NCBI GenBank assembly: GCA_045546535.1
Contig: JAZQDA010000029.1
Coordinates: 1-64,000, forward strand
From: RGIG1828 sp045546535
GTDB lineage: Bacteria > Bacillota > Clostridia > UMGS1810
Reading direction: 5' to 3'
Length of the DNA: 64,000 nt
Made by a program: the position numbers and the translations under genes. The notes beneath the pieces were generated by a model, which did not search any database, was not told where the DNA came from, and saw nothing but the letters and a program-made list of their open reading frames with translations. Positions 55,374 to 64,000 of the stretch are shown piece by piece (position 1 is the first letter of the stretch; the number at the start of each line of letters is the position of its first letter).

Positions 55374-57141
55374 TCAAGCAATGTCAATGCGAGAGTTGGC
55401 TTCTGGGGAGCGACATTCCAGAGTCAGTTGACCAGTTACGACCTTACCATTCATCAAAGAATCTTTTGGACGCTCATAGGTCTTGAATGGAATCAGATAA
55501 GCAAGTTTCCAATATTCCGTTTGTAACAAGTCGATACGGTCATCTGGTTGCAGACGATGCAGAACCATATTAACCAGACCAAAGTCGGATTCATATACAT
55601 CGACAATCTGTTTTACTTTAGTGGAATCTGCACTGCGTTCTCTCTGTGCGTTGCCAGTAAAACCAGAAATAATGCGTTTGTTTGCACCAGAAACTACGCA
55701 AATATCTGGAGTACCGCCTACTGCCCAAGCCTTTTGAATAGCATCATTAAGGTCTGTTTCAGTAACAGCGGTGGTAGCCTCAACGATGTTATCTGCTACG
55801 TTGTTGAAGTAAGGAACGCCACCCATCTTGCCTTGTACTACCGCAGTACCTTGCACTTTCTGGTCGTTGTTTACAATAGCGTATTCAACGTCCAGAGCAA
55901 TCATTTTCAGAGTTTTTGCCAACTGATAAGCCATTTCAGACTTAACGCCCGCTTTCAGTACCGCTTCTTGAGAATCGGATACCATGCAATCCCGCATAAA
56001 AATCTGAATGTAGTTTTCCAGTTTTACACGAGGAGTAGCAGGAGTAGAACTGAATGGTTGGTTTTCAAGTTGTGCGTTCACACCCGGGGTTCCAAGAGAG
56101 TCGGTCAACCAAGACATTTTTGTTACTCAATCTTTCGATTGGGGACGGTCATTTCTGCCGCCCTCACTGTCTTTCGTACAGTGTTCAGACTATATCACAC
56201 GGTCTCTGCCGTCGATACGTGTAGTCGTTGAGGGGTTGTTATATGAGACATATATCTTTCAACTCTATCCTGTTTCCTCTTTATGTTAAAGTGTAATCCG
56301 CAATCAGACCAAGAGCGAATCTTAATATAAAAGTGGCGGCAAACTTTACCGCTCTTTTCTATCTTCTGCCCGGTCTTTCCAATTACGAGACCAACACTTC
56401 TACAAAGATTAATAAAGTCGTCTATCCACGGAGATGTACTACAAAAAGACATAAGATACATCTAACTAATGGATAGTTTCGTTCTTCCTTTATATGGGGT
56501 CTTTCTTTCAGAAACAGACCCCTCGGAGTCCATTAATCCCTATATAAAGGCAAGTTTATTTTTTCTGTCCCACTGAAAAACATATTCTGGAATAACTTGT
56601 TTTGATTGAGTGTCGGTTTTTAGTTTTTGATTTAATTCTTTATCTGCCACGCTAACCTAATACATAGGACTTTTTCCAATATGTCCATTATTGTTTTTGC
56701 TTACGTTCCAGTACAAACGAGGCTCGTTCTTCGTTTTTAAATCTTGGAACGCAATATAGGTGGCGAATATAAAATCAATATCAATACATTTTAATCCGAC
56801 ACGGTTATCTCCATAACTATTACCTACCCAACCGTCTCCTAAATATACGCCAAGTATATATGCAAACTATTGGGATTTCTCAAAATTGTTTATCATAGCA
56901 CCACTTCCCTGCGGATTGCCCATTGTATCATCATAACCATTTTTACTCTATGGTAGGTTATGCTTTAGGGGTTTCCCGCATATAGTATCGTTTAACGTGC
57001 ACTCTTGTGTTAATGCACCATACCAGTAACTTTGGAACGACCAAATTTGTTCATTAACGGAGTTTCATCTGGAGAAATGTTGGTAATAATATCCAGCAAA
57101 TCTTCACGATTACCTACCGCACTGTAAGTATAAGTTGCCAA
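55374..57141 (-). CDS. Major capsid protein, SU10 type, split by a group I intron
   Basis: Spliced product of 289 residues: exon 1 57141-57013 (43 codons from TTG 57141, MATYTYSAVGNREDLLDII), exon 2 56114-55374. Joining them restores KVTGMVH-SWLTDSLGTPG, the usual KATGTYHEWQTDSL region of SU10/DUF5309 capsid proteins. Exon 2 ends TYERPKDSLMNGKVVTGQLT and RSPEANSRI, typical of the family (HK97 fold). No TAG in either exon, unlike most neighbours. A protein started at ATG 56117 would lack the N-terminal arm, so splicing is needed. Confidence 0.88.
56115..57012 (-). mobile_element. Group I intron in the capsid gene
   Basis: 898 bases. The 5' exon ends GTGCAT and an internal guide GTGCAC follows after about a dozen bases, so P1 forms with the hallmark U-G pair at the splice site. 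The intron ends in G (omega-G) before TCTTGG. Near its 3' end GATATAGTCTGAAC matches the conserved P7/J8-7 region of group I introns. It contains a LAGLIDADG endonuclease gene. Insertion lies in a highly conserved capsid segment. Confidence 0.85.
56195..56896 (-). CDS. LAGLIDADG homing endonuclease in the intron, four in-frame TAGs
   Basis: 233 residues if started at ATG 56896; ATG 56923 is an alternative (a fifth TAG lies just upstream of both, at 56948). Two LAGLIDADG-type motifs, YILGVYLGDGWVG and FI-TAG-GLMDSEGSV, mark a single-chain two-motif enzyme; each carries the catalytic acidic residue. Cuts intron-less capsid alleles so the intron can spread. The gene is itself recoded, showing it has been resident long enough to adapt, or came from another recoded phage. 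Confidence 0.82.
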
Positions 57142-57163
57142 AGAAATTCACCTCAAAGTATTT

Positions 57164-58132
57164 TTAATCTAAAAATCCCCTATCTAATAAAATCTTTGCT
57201 TTTTGTTCTGTAGTCAAATGACCAAACTATTTAAAGTCGATTTTATTTTGTTTCTTGCTCTGCTATATTGGGGTGTTTGCAGAGTGTTCGACGACTGGAA
57301 CAGAAGCCTTTTTCTTCTGCTCAACCTTTTGTATCGCCTTCGAATAATACTCTTTCTGCATATCTTTGAAGAACTCTCTTAAAGGCTCCGGATTGCCCTA
57401 ATTATACGCTTGTTTCAACTGGTTAAACTTACTAACCGGGAGATTCTACATAGCGGTATTAACATTCGCCATTATCTCGTCGTATTTTGGTTCTTCGCTA
57501 CGTAACTATGCTTCAAGATTGTCAATATTCATTTGTCTGTTTATCATTGCGTTACGTTGATTAATGAGTGCCTGCTTTGCCTCTACAACCGCAGTAATGT
57601 GGTTGAAGTCCAATTCGGACAATTCTTCTGCACTCTTTAGCCCAAGTTGCCTTGCGGCTAAATCTTTCGCAATGTCGTTTAGAGTTTCTTTCTACTCTTG
57701 TGGTTCTTGTTGTGGTTGATATTGTGGTTGCTGATACTGCGGTCTATACTGTTCGAATTGACGCCGTTGTTCTGCCAACGCCTGCGTTTTCTACGTATAA
57801 TCCCTTTGTCTCATATACCCACGCAATAATTCGTCTTGAGTTACCTCAATTTCTTCACCATCAACTTTAACCTTATATTTTGGCTCTCCTTGTTCGGATT
57901 CAGTACCTTGTTCTTGTTCGGTAGATTCTGGTTGTTCTTCTTCCTCATCGGCTTTAGAATCCTCCTCGTCCTTACTATCAAACTCGTCTGTGTTCCATTG
58001 AAGTTCGCCATTATCATCAAGATAGAACTCTGGCTCCGGGTCTTCCTTTTCCGGCTCTTGTGGAGTCCCTTCTTGGGGTTGTTCCACCTCTTGTTCTTCT
58101 TGAGTATCAACTTGTTTTTCTAATTCTTCCAT
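57164..58132 (-). CDS. Capsid scaffolding protein, seven in-frame TAGs
   Basis: 322 residues from ATG 58132 (AGGAGGATTA upstream) to TAA 57164. Highly acidic, Glu/Gln-rich N-terminal 90 residues, then a Gln/Pro/Tyr-rich linker and long amphipathic helices. Composition and position between portal and capsid are typical of scaffolding proteins. TAGs fall in Gln-rich stretches. Confidence 0.8.
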
Positions 58133-58395
58133 TAATCCTCCTACCGAGTTTCCTACTGGAATTGTTCGGTTGCCTTTTCAATTCCAACCTAAATTTTGGT
58201 AATTAAATAAGGCTCTAACTATTTAATGTATTTTAAAACCGCCCTACGTTCTCTCATATCATCCGCAGGACAAGTCATTAAAAGATTAGTATGTTTTTCA
58301 ATTTCTTCTTCAAAAAAACTATGTAAAAAGGCTACCGCCCCTTCTGCTTGGTAGCCTTCTTCAATAAGTTCTTGAGTTGTTTTAAGTCTTCTCAT
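58132..58395 (-). CDS. Small helical late protein, four in-frame TAGs
   Basis: 87 residues from ATG 58395. Helical and charged; TAGs cluster at the end (IK-TAG-LEPY, KI-TAG-VGIE, QF-TAG-ETR-TAG-ED-stop). The last TAG is two codons before TAA. Between portal and scaffold; function unknown. Confidence 0.65.
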
Positions 58396-60656
58396 TAAAA
58401 CGACCCGTCCTTTCTGTCTGGGTTAATAGATGCGGGCTACGGAGCCATTCTCTAAATAAATTGTTGCGTACTTAATCCCGCATTTTCTGGGGCTCCGGGG
58501 TCTGGATTTATAGGCTGTTTACCTTTGGACTATTGCTATTGTGCCTATTCCATAGCCTACTGTTTCTACGGTATACCCGCATTTTGTGCCGCCTACTACA
58601 TTCCTTGTGTAACCATACCGTTCACTTGTTGTTGCAGGGCAGGAGGCATCATACCAGTTTCTTGTGCATATTGCATCATCATCAACATTTGTGGCGAAAC
58701 GCCCATTAATTCTGCCTACTTAACAATATCTGAAGGGAAAACGAAATCAGATACGTTTTTATAGCCCAAAGATTCTACTAATCGCCCAAACGCATAAGCG
58801 ATATGCTCTGGTGCGGCAAGACCAACCTACAAGAGTTGTGGGTACATACTCAACAATAATTGCATCGCCTATGCCTACTGTTGCTTGTTTCCTGCAACAA
58901 CGCCTACGTTTACGGTAATGTCGATAGTCCCCTCTAAATCTTCCGGGTATATCGGCTTTGGCTTATCCGTAATACGAATAAAAGTCTACTCTGTAATATA
59001 CATTTGGTTCATCTTAATCATATGCCGGAACAACTATTTAATGCCAGTCTCCGCAAAAATACGGGCAATCAATTCCAGTCTCTAATTAGATGCGTTCATA
59101 ATCTGTGTAATACCAGTAGCGGTTTTATTAAGACTATTTGCATCCATACCTTGATTGTAGCGAGTAATACCCGTGCGATTTTCTTTCATCGTGTTCATAT
59201 ATTCAAGGAATTGGAATACTTGTGGCTATAACTGCTCTATCGGAGTCCACATAACAGACTCTTTTGGATTACCAGATACACGAACCGCTTTCTTCCCATC
59301 AATAAACTCATTCGGGTCTATTAATGTATCTATATTTATAAACGCCTATTTATTATTATTTACGGCGATATTATAAATAATCTGCTTCAAAAAAGCAGTA
59401 TTTAAGTCTTGTAATTCGCCGACTAAATCGGCGATTCCCCTACGGGGGAACAACCTTAATGTATCACGGATAGGACTTATTACGAAGAACGGGTGTCTGC
59501 CCATTGTGTTTTCCTCTAAACGAACAATGGTATTGCCGACCATTGTAACGATTAAATCCTCTAAAATTCCATCGTTGTTAATGTCGGTTTTAACATAACA
59601 TTCATATAAAAGAAACTCTTTCTTTGCATCCTCTATCCCGGCATCGTTTATCTTATCAAACGCCCTTGGATTTAAGTCCGTTTCATAATTGGTACGCTGA
59701 ATAGAGCCATCTGTTCCCTCGTCTTCAAGAAGTTTGTCGATATTCTGGAACACCCCTTCCCGTTCTCTACGACGGAGATAGTCCAATTTGACTATTTTGC
59801 GATGTGCCACAAAACCAATATCTTCCAGAGATTTTGCTTCCGGGGAAAATCTAAATTCTGATGGCGGGATAACCTCAAGTTTTGGCTAATTCTTCGTAAT
59901 ATTAGTAGTTTCTTCGTATTCAACATTGAGAATTTCCGGGGCTATCTGTTCAACGGTAAGCACGTTTATGTTTGGGTTCATCTATATATTCATTAATTCT
60001 TGAGGACTCATAACAAGTTGTTTCGCCTCAACGGTAGATTCACGTTCCCAATAACATTTCACGATACCAAGATTATCTATTAAAGAATTCTTAATCCAAT
60101 CATAGAAAATCAAAAACCCGTCGTTGCACCTCTCTAATTGGTATTTAATCAATTCAGAGTGGGCGGCGGCGGCTTTTTCGTCTTGCTCACTATTAACGCC
60201 TTGCAACTTACAAATATCTTCGTTCCCAAAGAATACCTTGATTAAAGATGGGATTGCCCATTCCACGGTATCGTGGAAATCGCTTGCGGTAACTTCAGAA
60301 ATATTTGTCAAGTGAGGAAATTTCTTTTTATAGTAATGTGCGTCACTTTCATAAATTTTGTGTCGCTTTATTACATCCGGCTCAATTTCCTCTTCGTAAT
60401 AATGGTCTGCCCTTTCAATTTCTCTTTTAATGTTTTCACGGATTTCCTCTAATTTCTCTTCGGAAATTCCGTATTCTTGCATAGTTGCTTCGGTTTCTTC
60501 CGGCTGCTGTACTATCACACCATCAGCCATTGTTTGTTCTTCAAACCCACCTTCTTGCGGAGTAGGAGGCATTTGAGAAACCATACTCTGTTGTAACAGT
60601 TGCTCCTCGCCCGGAACAACCCCGTTCATCATCAACTCTACATCTTCTTCTGGCAT
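58395..60656 (-). CDS. Portal protein, about 20 in-frame TAGs
   Basis: 753 residues from ATG 60656 (AAGGAGGTGG upstream) to TAA 58395. DHYYEEEIEPDVIKRHKIYESD and SEVTASDFHDTVEWAIPSLIKVFFG are typical of podovirus portals (P22/SU10-like); FVISPIRDTLRLFPRRGIADLV follows. The C-terminal 150 residues are Met/Gln/Pro-rich, and most TAGs fall there. Forms the dodecameric DNA channel and binds TerL. Confidence 0.85.
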
Positions 60657-60668
60657 TTATCCACCTCC

Positions 60669-62123
60669 TTACATTGCCCCCGCATAAAGAGAGTTTTTAA
60701 ATTTTGCATTTCTTTTTATGGGCGTAACGCTAATCTATTCTTGATAGGCAAGAGCGTCTAATAAGTCGTCGTGTACTCCGTGTGGAAACGCCAACATTTC
60801 GCCCTTTAATTCCGTCCACCACTCCCCTGCGTTTTCTGGAACCCATACGGAACCAGAAGAAAACCGGGGTTGCAGAGCAGAGATACGCTCTTCCTTTTTA
60901 CGCTACGCCCTTAACTGCGTAATAGTAAAGAACATATTTCTTCGTGGCATCTCCTTCTCTAAAAAATGACTTAATGCCGCCTGATATGCGACCTTTTCTA
61001 CACCCACCTTTTGAGGAGACCACTTGCCAACCATACGGAATATTTCATCAATCGTTTTTGTTGGGTCATAACGCCCATACGAACAATCAAGAATAAACCA
61101 GTGATTGTCTTTATTCACGCCAACCACCATTATTGCGGTAAAGTCGGCAGTTGCTTTTTGGCTTATAGCCAAGTCAACGGTCATAAAGACGTTTAGTTCT
61201 GGAATACGTAAATCCTTCCATCGGAACTCTTTAAAGTATTCCGTTTTGAATATCTATGAATCCGGCGAAATTGCTTCGCACATTCTTTCACGATACCAGA
61301 TGTCAATTTTTCCTAACTTTTCGTATTTTTCTCTTTCCTCTTCTATAAATTCAGAGGTGTATTTTCCTTCCCAAGTCGGTTTTCCATCTTTGAGAATTGG
61401 CATCCGTTCTGCCTAAAATCCAAGATATTCTTTATTATTAATAACTCGCTCTATCAAACACGCCTCACCTAAATTGTTCCCAATCATAAAGATACGGCAT
61501 TTCTTGCCCAGAAAAGCGATGTCTGATAAAAACCAGTTGTAGTCCTTCTCCAATACCGTCTCGGAGTTCATATCTTCTAAATCCTGCGGGTCGTCAATAA
61601 TGATTAACTTCGGACGAGTTTCACCGTGTAACAGACCACGTACAGATGAGCCTTTGCCATACGCATCTATGCGTACATTTATCGGCTTGCCGTAAATGTC
61701 TTTAACGACAACCTCGAAAGTCTTATCGTTATTCTTTTTGACTTCTACAAGATTTGCACACAATTTAGGGTCTGCCAGATAATCTTCTGCCAAGTCTTTA
61801 AGACGGGCAGAAGCAAGAGTCTGGTTTGCCATTATGATTACGATAAAATCGTACTGTTTAGATGGGAAAACAAGTCTGTACAAAGAATGAGAACGAATTA
61901 CGATTACCGATTTCCCGGATTCACGAAACGCCTCTTGGGCAAAATGTTTTCTGCCATTCAACAATATGTCAGACCACTCATAGTGAAACTATGCGGGTTC
62001 GCAATCATCTGGTTGCGGTAGAAAGATTTTGCGAAAGTCAACTAAAGACCTGTACGCCATCTATAGAGCAAGGGCTTCTTGTTCTGCTATTTTCTCGTGT
62101 TCTTCGCTTAACGTAGCAACCAC
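60669..62123 (-). CDS. terL: Terminase large subunit, six in-frame TAGs
   Basis: 484 residues from GTG 62123 (start uncertain) to TAA 60669. ATPase region with GRKHFAQEAFRESGKS-type Walker A surroundings and LIIIDDPQDLEDMNSE (Walker B plus catalytic Glu). Nuclease part: VDLAISQKATADFTAIMVVG and the C-terminal FPHGVHDDLLDALAY motif. Packages DNA through the portal. Overlaps the upstream metallopeptidase gene by 16 bases. Confidence 0.92.
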
Positions 62124-62512
62124 CTCATTAAATCCGGGTTACGTTTCATTAGTTCCAACATCCTCGCCGCAACATTATCCACCAGTTCTTCAGAAGAAAT
62201 GTTCAGTGTATTTTCCGAAATGCCGACATTATTATTCAAGAACAACATATGTACCAATTCGTGCATCAAAGACAACTTCATCGTCTGGTCTGTCAATTCA
62301 GACGAAATCAAAATTAATTGGTCGTCGCAACAAATCGCACCGTATGTTCTTGGAGATGGCGTCTAATCAATATATTTTGCGACCTCTTTCTCTGATAGAA
62401 ACTTAATCGTATATTCGTAACAACCAAATTGAATTTTAGTAGTGAAACCACTGTCTCCCCACGTTTTAACTTTGCGTTTTTTCTTAGTAATAACTTTCTT
62501 TTCTTCTTCCAC
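62108..62512 (-). CDS. HExxH metallopeptidase-like protein, one in-frame TAG
   Basis: 134 residues from GTG 62512 (GGAGGGATT upstream). SLMHELVHMLF is an HExxH zinc motif; YGAICCDDQLILI precedes it as in ImmA/IrrE-like or DUF6782-type domains. The N terminus is Lys/Glu-rich. First gene of the late operon; might cleave a repressor, a host factor or a structural precursor. Confidence 0.75.
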
Positions 62513-62543
62513 AATCCCTCCACTTTATTTGCTTTTGGCAAAT

Positions 62544-62575
62544 AAAAAAAGACTGGCATTTAACCAGTCTTTTTC
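62544..62575 (-). terminator. Bidirectional terminator upstream of the late operon
   Basis: GACTGG-CATTTAA-CCAGTC flanked by A7 and T5-6 runs on either side, so it works on both strands. Confidence 0.88.
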
Positions 62576-62589
62576 TTTATATATCCCAT

Positions 62590-63130
62590 ATTGGGTTATT
62601 TTTGGAGAAGCGTTAGTTTAAGAGCAACGCCTCGGAATCTCCCTATCGGACAATTTCCGACCCGCACAAAGGTTAAGGCACTGTCCTCACTATTAAATTG
62701 TATGGTCTTACGGTTTCCCTGCCATACTCGTACAGTATTATTTCTCCACTACTGGATAGTTTTCAACTTTTATATCGTTAAAAACAAAATTAAAAGCCGG
62801 GAGTTATGTAGATAGAAAAAGGGACTCTTGCGAGTTAGGTCTTATAAATAGAACTCTCGGCAGTGGCGGTCTGCGCAAGACCGTCGTTTCATCAACGCCT
62901 CTGCAACCTATTTTAACGTTCCTCCGTTCATCAAATACAACGGCAGAGGAGAGGAACGATGCTTATACGTGGAACATCCCCGTATAAGACCGACGGGACA
63001 CGCATGTTACCCGTCCATTCAATTTCACTATACCCGTATAGGGTTAGGTAATATATATGTACCCGCCATATAGGTCGAGTCATAAACAAATTAAGGCGTT
63101 TTTTGGGGACAAACGCCTAAACCCATACAA
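62590..63130 (-). ncRNA. Large structured non-coding RNA candidate
   Basis: No gene on either strand. Many separate stems, for example CGTTCCTC...GAGGAACG (62919-62958), CTTATACG...CGTATAAG (62961-62988), GGTCT-TGCGC-AGACC (62870-62885), CTATAC-GG-GTATAG (63031-63045), GGCGTTT...AAACGCC (63092-63117). It is more GC-balanced than its surroundings and lies between terminators at 62.55 and 63.66 kb. Size and phage context resemble ornate RNAs such as ROOL or GOLLD, but I cannot match a consensus. The minus strand is assumed from its neighbours; part of the block could also act as a packaging site. Confidence 0.5.
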
Positions 63131-63656
63131 ACAAAAAAAATTTAAGGAGGTATAAGCCGGGTTCTTGCTTACACCGTAATAGTACCACAGAAAAAGTTTC
63201 TTGTCTGGTCACTTTGCCGACAAGTCAAATCTTTTCTTTTCTCTTCCCGTCTTATATAAGGGTTTCTTTGTCTCGCTACTCGCTCAACTTCAAAACCCTT
63301 ACCACTGTATTCACTCGTTCACTCTCCGTGAACTCGTTCCTACGTGGTATCTCCTCTTTAATTCAACCGTTAGGTTGAAACCCCGTAGGGGTTATCCTCT
63401 TCTTGATTATAGGAGTCGCTCATACATTCCGTATTCGCTCCTCCTATAATATAACAGAAAAACTTTTCAATCGTTGCATTGTATACAAAATACACAAAAA
63501 TACATTCCGTGAAATTACAAAAAGTGTAACAAATGTTACACTTCATTGTAAATTTTTTGTGAAATGTTTGCGGGGGTAAGTGATTGTTGTTGGAGTCCCT
63601 AACGGGACGAGGTTTTGGTTTTGTTGCGAATCTTTGCGGAATAAGTTCTCTTTATA
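63131..63656. other. Gene-free region with hairpins and a palindrome
   Basis: No supportable gene. Holds adjacent hairpins TCAACC-GTTA-GGTTGA and AACCCC-GTA-GGGGTT (about 63362-63395), TATAGGAG...CTCCTATA (63409-63449) and a 22-bp palindrome. Probably the leader or promoter region of the structured RNA. Confidence 0.55.
63522..63543. promoter_or_regulatory. 22-bp palindrome, operator candidate
   Basis: AAGTGTAACA-AA-TGTTACACTT: two perfect 10-base arms around two bases. Typical of a dimeric regulator binding site. Confidence 0.5.
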
Positions 63657-63681
63657 TATAAAAAAATGGGAACCCATTTTG
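63657..63681 (-). terminator. Terminator downstream of the possible small-terminase gene
   Basis: AAAATGGG-TT-CCCATTTT followed by TTTATATATAA on the minus strand. Confidence 0.75.
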
Positions 63682-63687
63682 ATTTCG

Positions 63688-63765
63688 CATCACACACACA
63701 CTCACACACACGTTTATATATACACACAACACACACAAAAATCCGCACACAAAAAAAACAAAAAT
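63688..63765. repeat. AC-rich low-complexity tract
   Basis: Interrupted (CA)n runs on the plus strand, with TATATATA in the middle; about 75 bases between the terminator and the stop of the last gene. Confidence 0.7.
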
Positions 63766-63802
63766 ACAAAATGACTTATTCTTTTAAGTCCGATAATCTG
63801 TA

Positions 63803-64000
63803 TTATGTAACATCTATTAATGATTCGCTTAGTAACTGCCTTGCCCGGTCTGATATGGTGGTATTGATGTTAAAGGTAACGGGTGCTTCTTTTGGTGTTG
63901 TTATCCCGCCTCTGTCAAGCAGCCCAAGTATTAAATTACTTTTTACCTTTTCCGACGTTTTAGTATCGTCTATCATTTGTAATGCCTTCTCTAATAAATA
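63803..64000 (-). CDS. C-terminal part of a possible small terminase subunit (cut by window edge)
   Basis: 65 residues up to TAA 63803 on the minus strand, open to the right edge. LILGLLDRGGITTPKEAPVTF, then ISDRARQLLSESL, has the look of a small-terminase or DNA-binding C terminus, and it lies just ahead of the late operon that begins with the HExxH and TerL genes. Assignment is weak. Confidence 0.45.
   Translation of the reverse strand, partial: YLLEKALQMIDDTKTSEKVKSNLILGLLDRGGITTPKEAPVTFNINTTISDRARQLLSESLIDVT

Noticed and set aside
55548..56231. 227-residue plus-strand frame over the capsid gene and intron end
   Set aside because: Antisense to a well-supported capsid exon; no start signal and no protein-like motif.
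56195..56461. Stand-alone 88-residue gene
   Set aside because: Same frame continues upstream through TAGs and carries both LAGLIDADG motifs; the short frame is only the C-terminal end of the endonuclease.
63771..64000. Plus-strand frame starting ATGACTTATTC near the right edge
   Set aside because: No ribosome binding site after the AC-rich tract, and the opposite strand carries a more protein-like frame ending at 63803.

Overview
This window is about 64 kb of a large, AT-rich, double-stranded DNA tailed phage. It is packed with short overlapping genes, and nearly all of them lie on the minus strand. Strong AGGAGG-type ribosome binding sites, consensus -35/-10 promoters, TTG and GTG starts, an anaerobic (class III) ribonucleotide reductase and a tRNA-Trp fragment of Bacillota type point to an anaerobic Bacillota host, probably from a gut or rumen. 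That is inference. The gene content and capsid type (SU10-like capsid, P22 gp10-like stabilisation protein, no tape-measure gene in view) suggest a podovirus-like particle.

The central property is stop-codon recoding. Late genes (30.2-62.5 kb) and the lysis amidase (26.9-27.4 kb) are broken by roughly 160 in-frame TAG codons. I followed the frames through the gaps codon by codon and found only TAG there, never TAA or TGA. The ten-gene tRNA array (19.1-20.0 kb) includes an amber suppressor with anticodon CUA and G73. Several conserved positions (amidase, fiber repeats, collar-type fiber motifs) indicate that TAG is read as glutamine. No gene I accept stops at TAG. Early genes are almost free of TAG, apart from three that carry exactly one each.

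Layout. 1-5.5 kb, plus strand: small accessory genes plus an amidoligase, a class II glutamine amidotransferase and an unknown partner. 5.6-18.7 kb, minus: nucleotide metabolism and replication (PD-(D/E)XK nuclease, HTH protein, dUTPase, NrdG, NrdD, resolvase-like protein, DUF3310-FTR fusion, RNA ligase, Cas4-like nuclease, primase-helicase, ThyX, DNA methyltransferase). 19.1-22.5 kb: tRNAs, ERF-like annealing protein, repressor-like protein and tyrosine integrase, with consensus promoters and a tRNA-Trp 3' half that looks like an attP core. 22.7-30.1 kb: DnaE-type polymerase, then many very small genes, the recoded amidase and a thioredoxin-like protein. 30.3-62.5 kb: the recoded late operon, transcribed toward low coordinates. 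It runs TerL, portal, scaffold, major capsid (interrupted by a group I intron with a LAGLIDADG endonuclease), neck and fiber genes, holin-like genes, stabilisation protein, internal virion proteins and a giant 3,697-residue polyvalent protein. 62.6-63.8 kb: no genes, but a strongly structured non-coding block between two terminators; then the end of a possible small terminase gene.

How it fits together: early products supply dNTPs, replicate and recombine DNA and make the suppressor tRNA. As that tRNA accumulates it should permit full-length synthesis of capsid, injection and lysis proteins, so recoding may act as a timing switch. Integrase and attP-like DNA suggest the phage is, or recently was, temperate.
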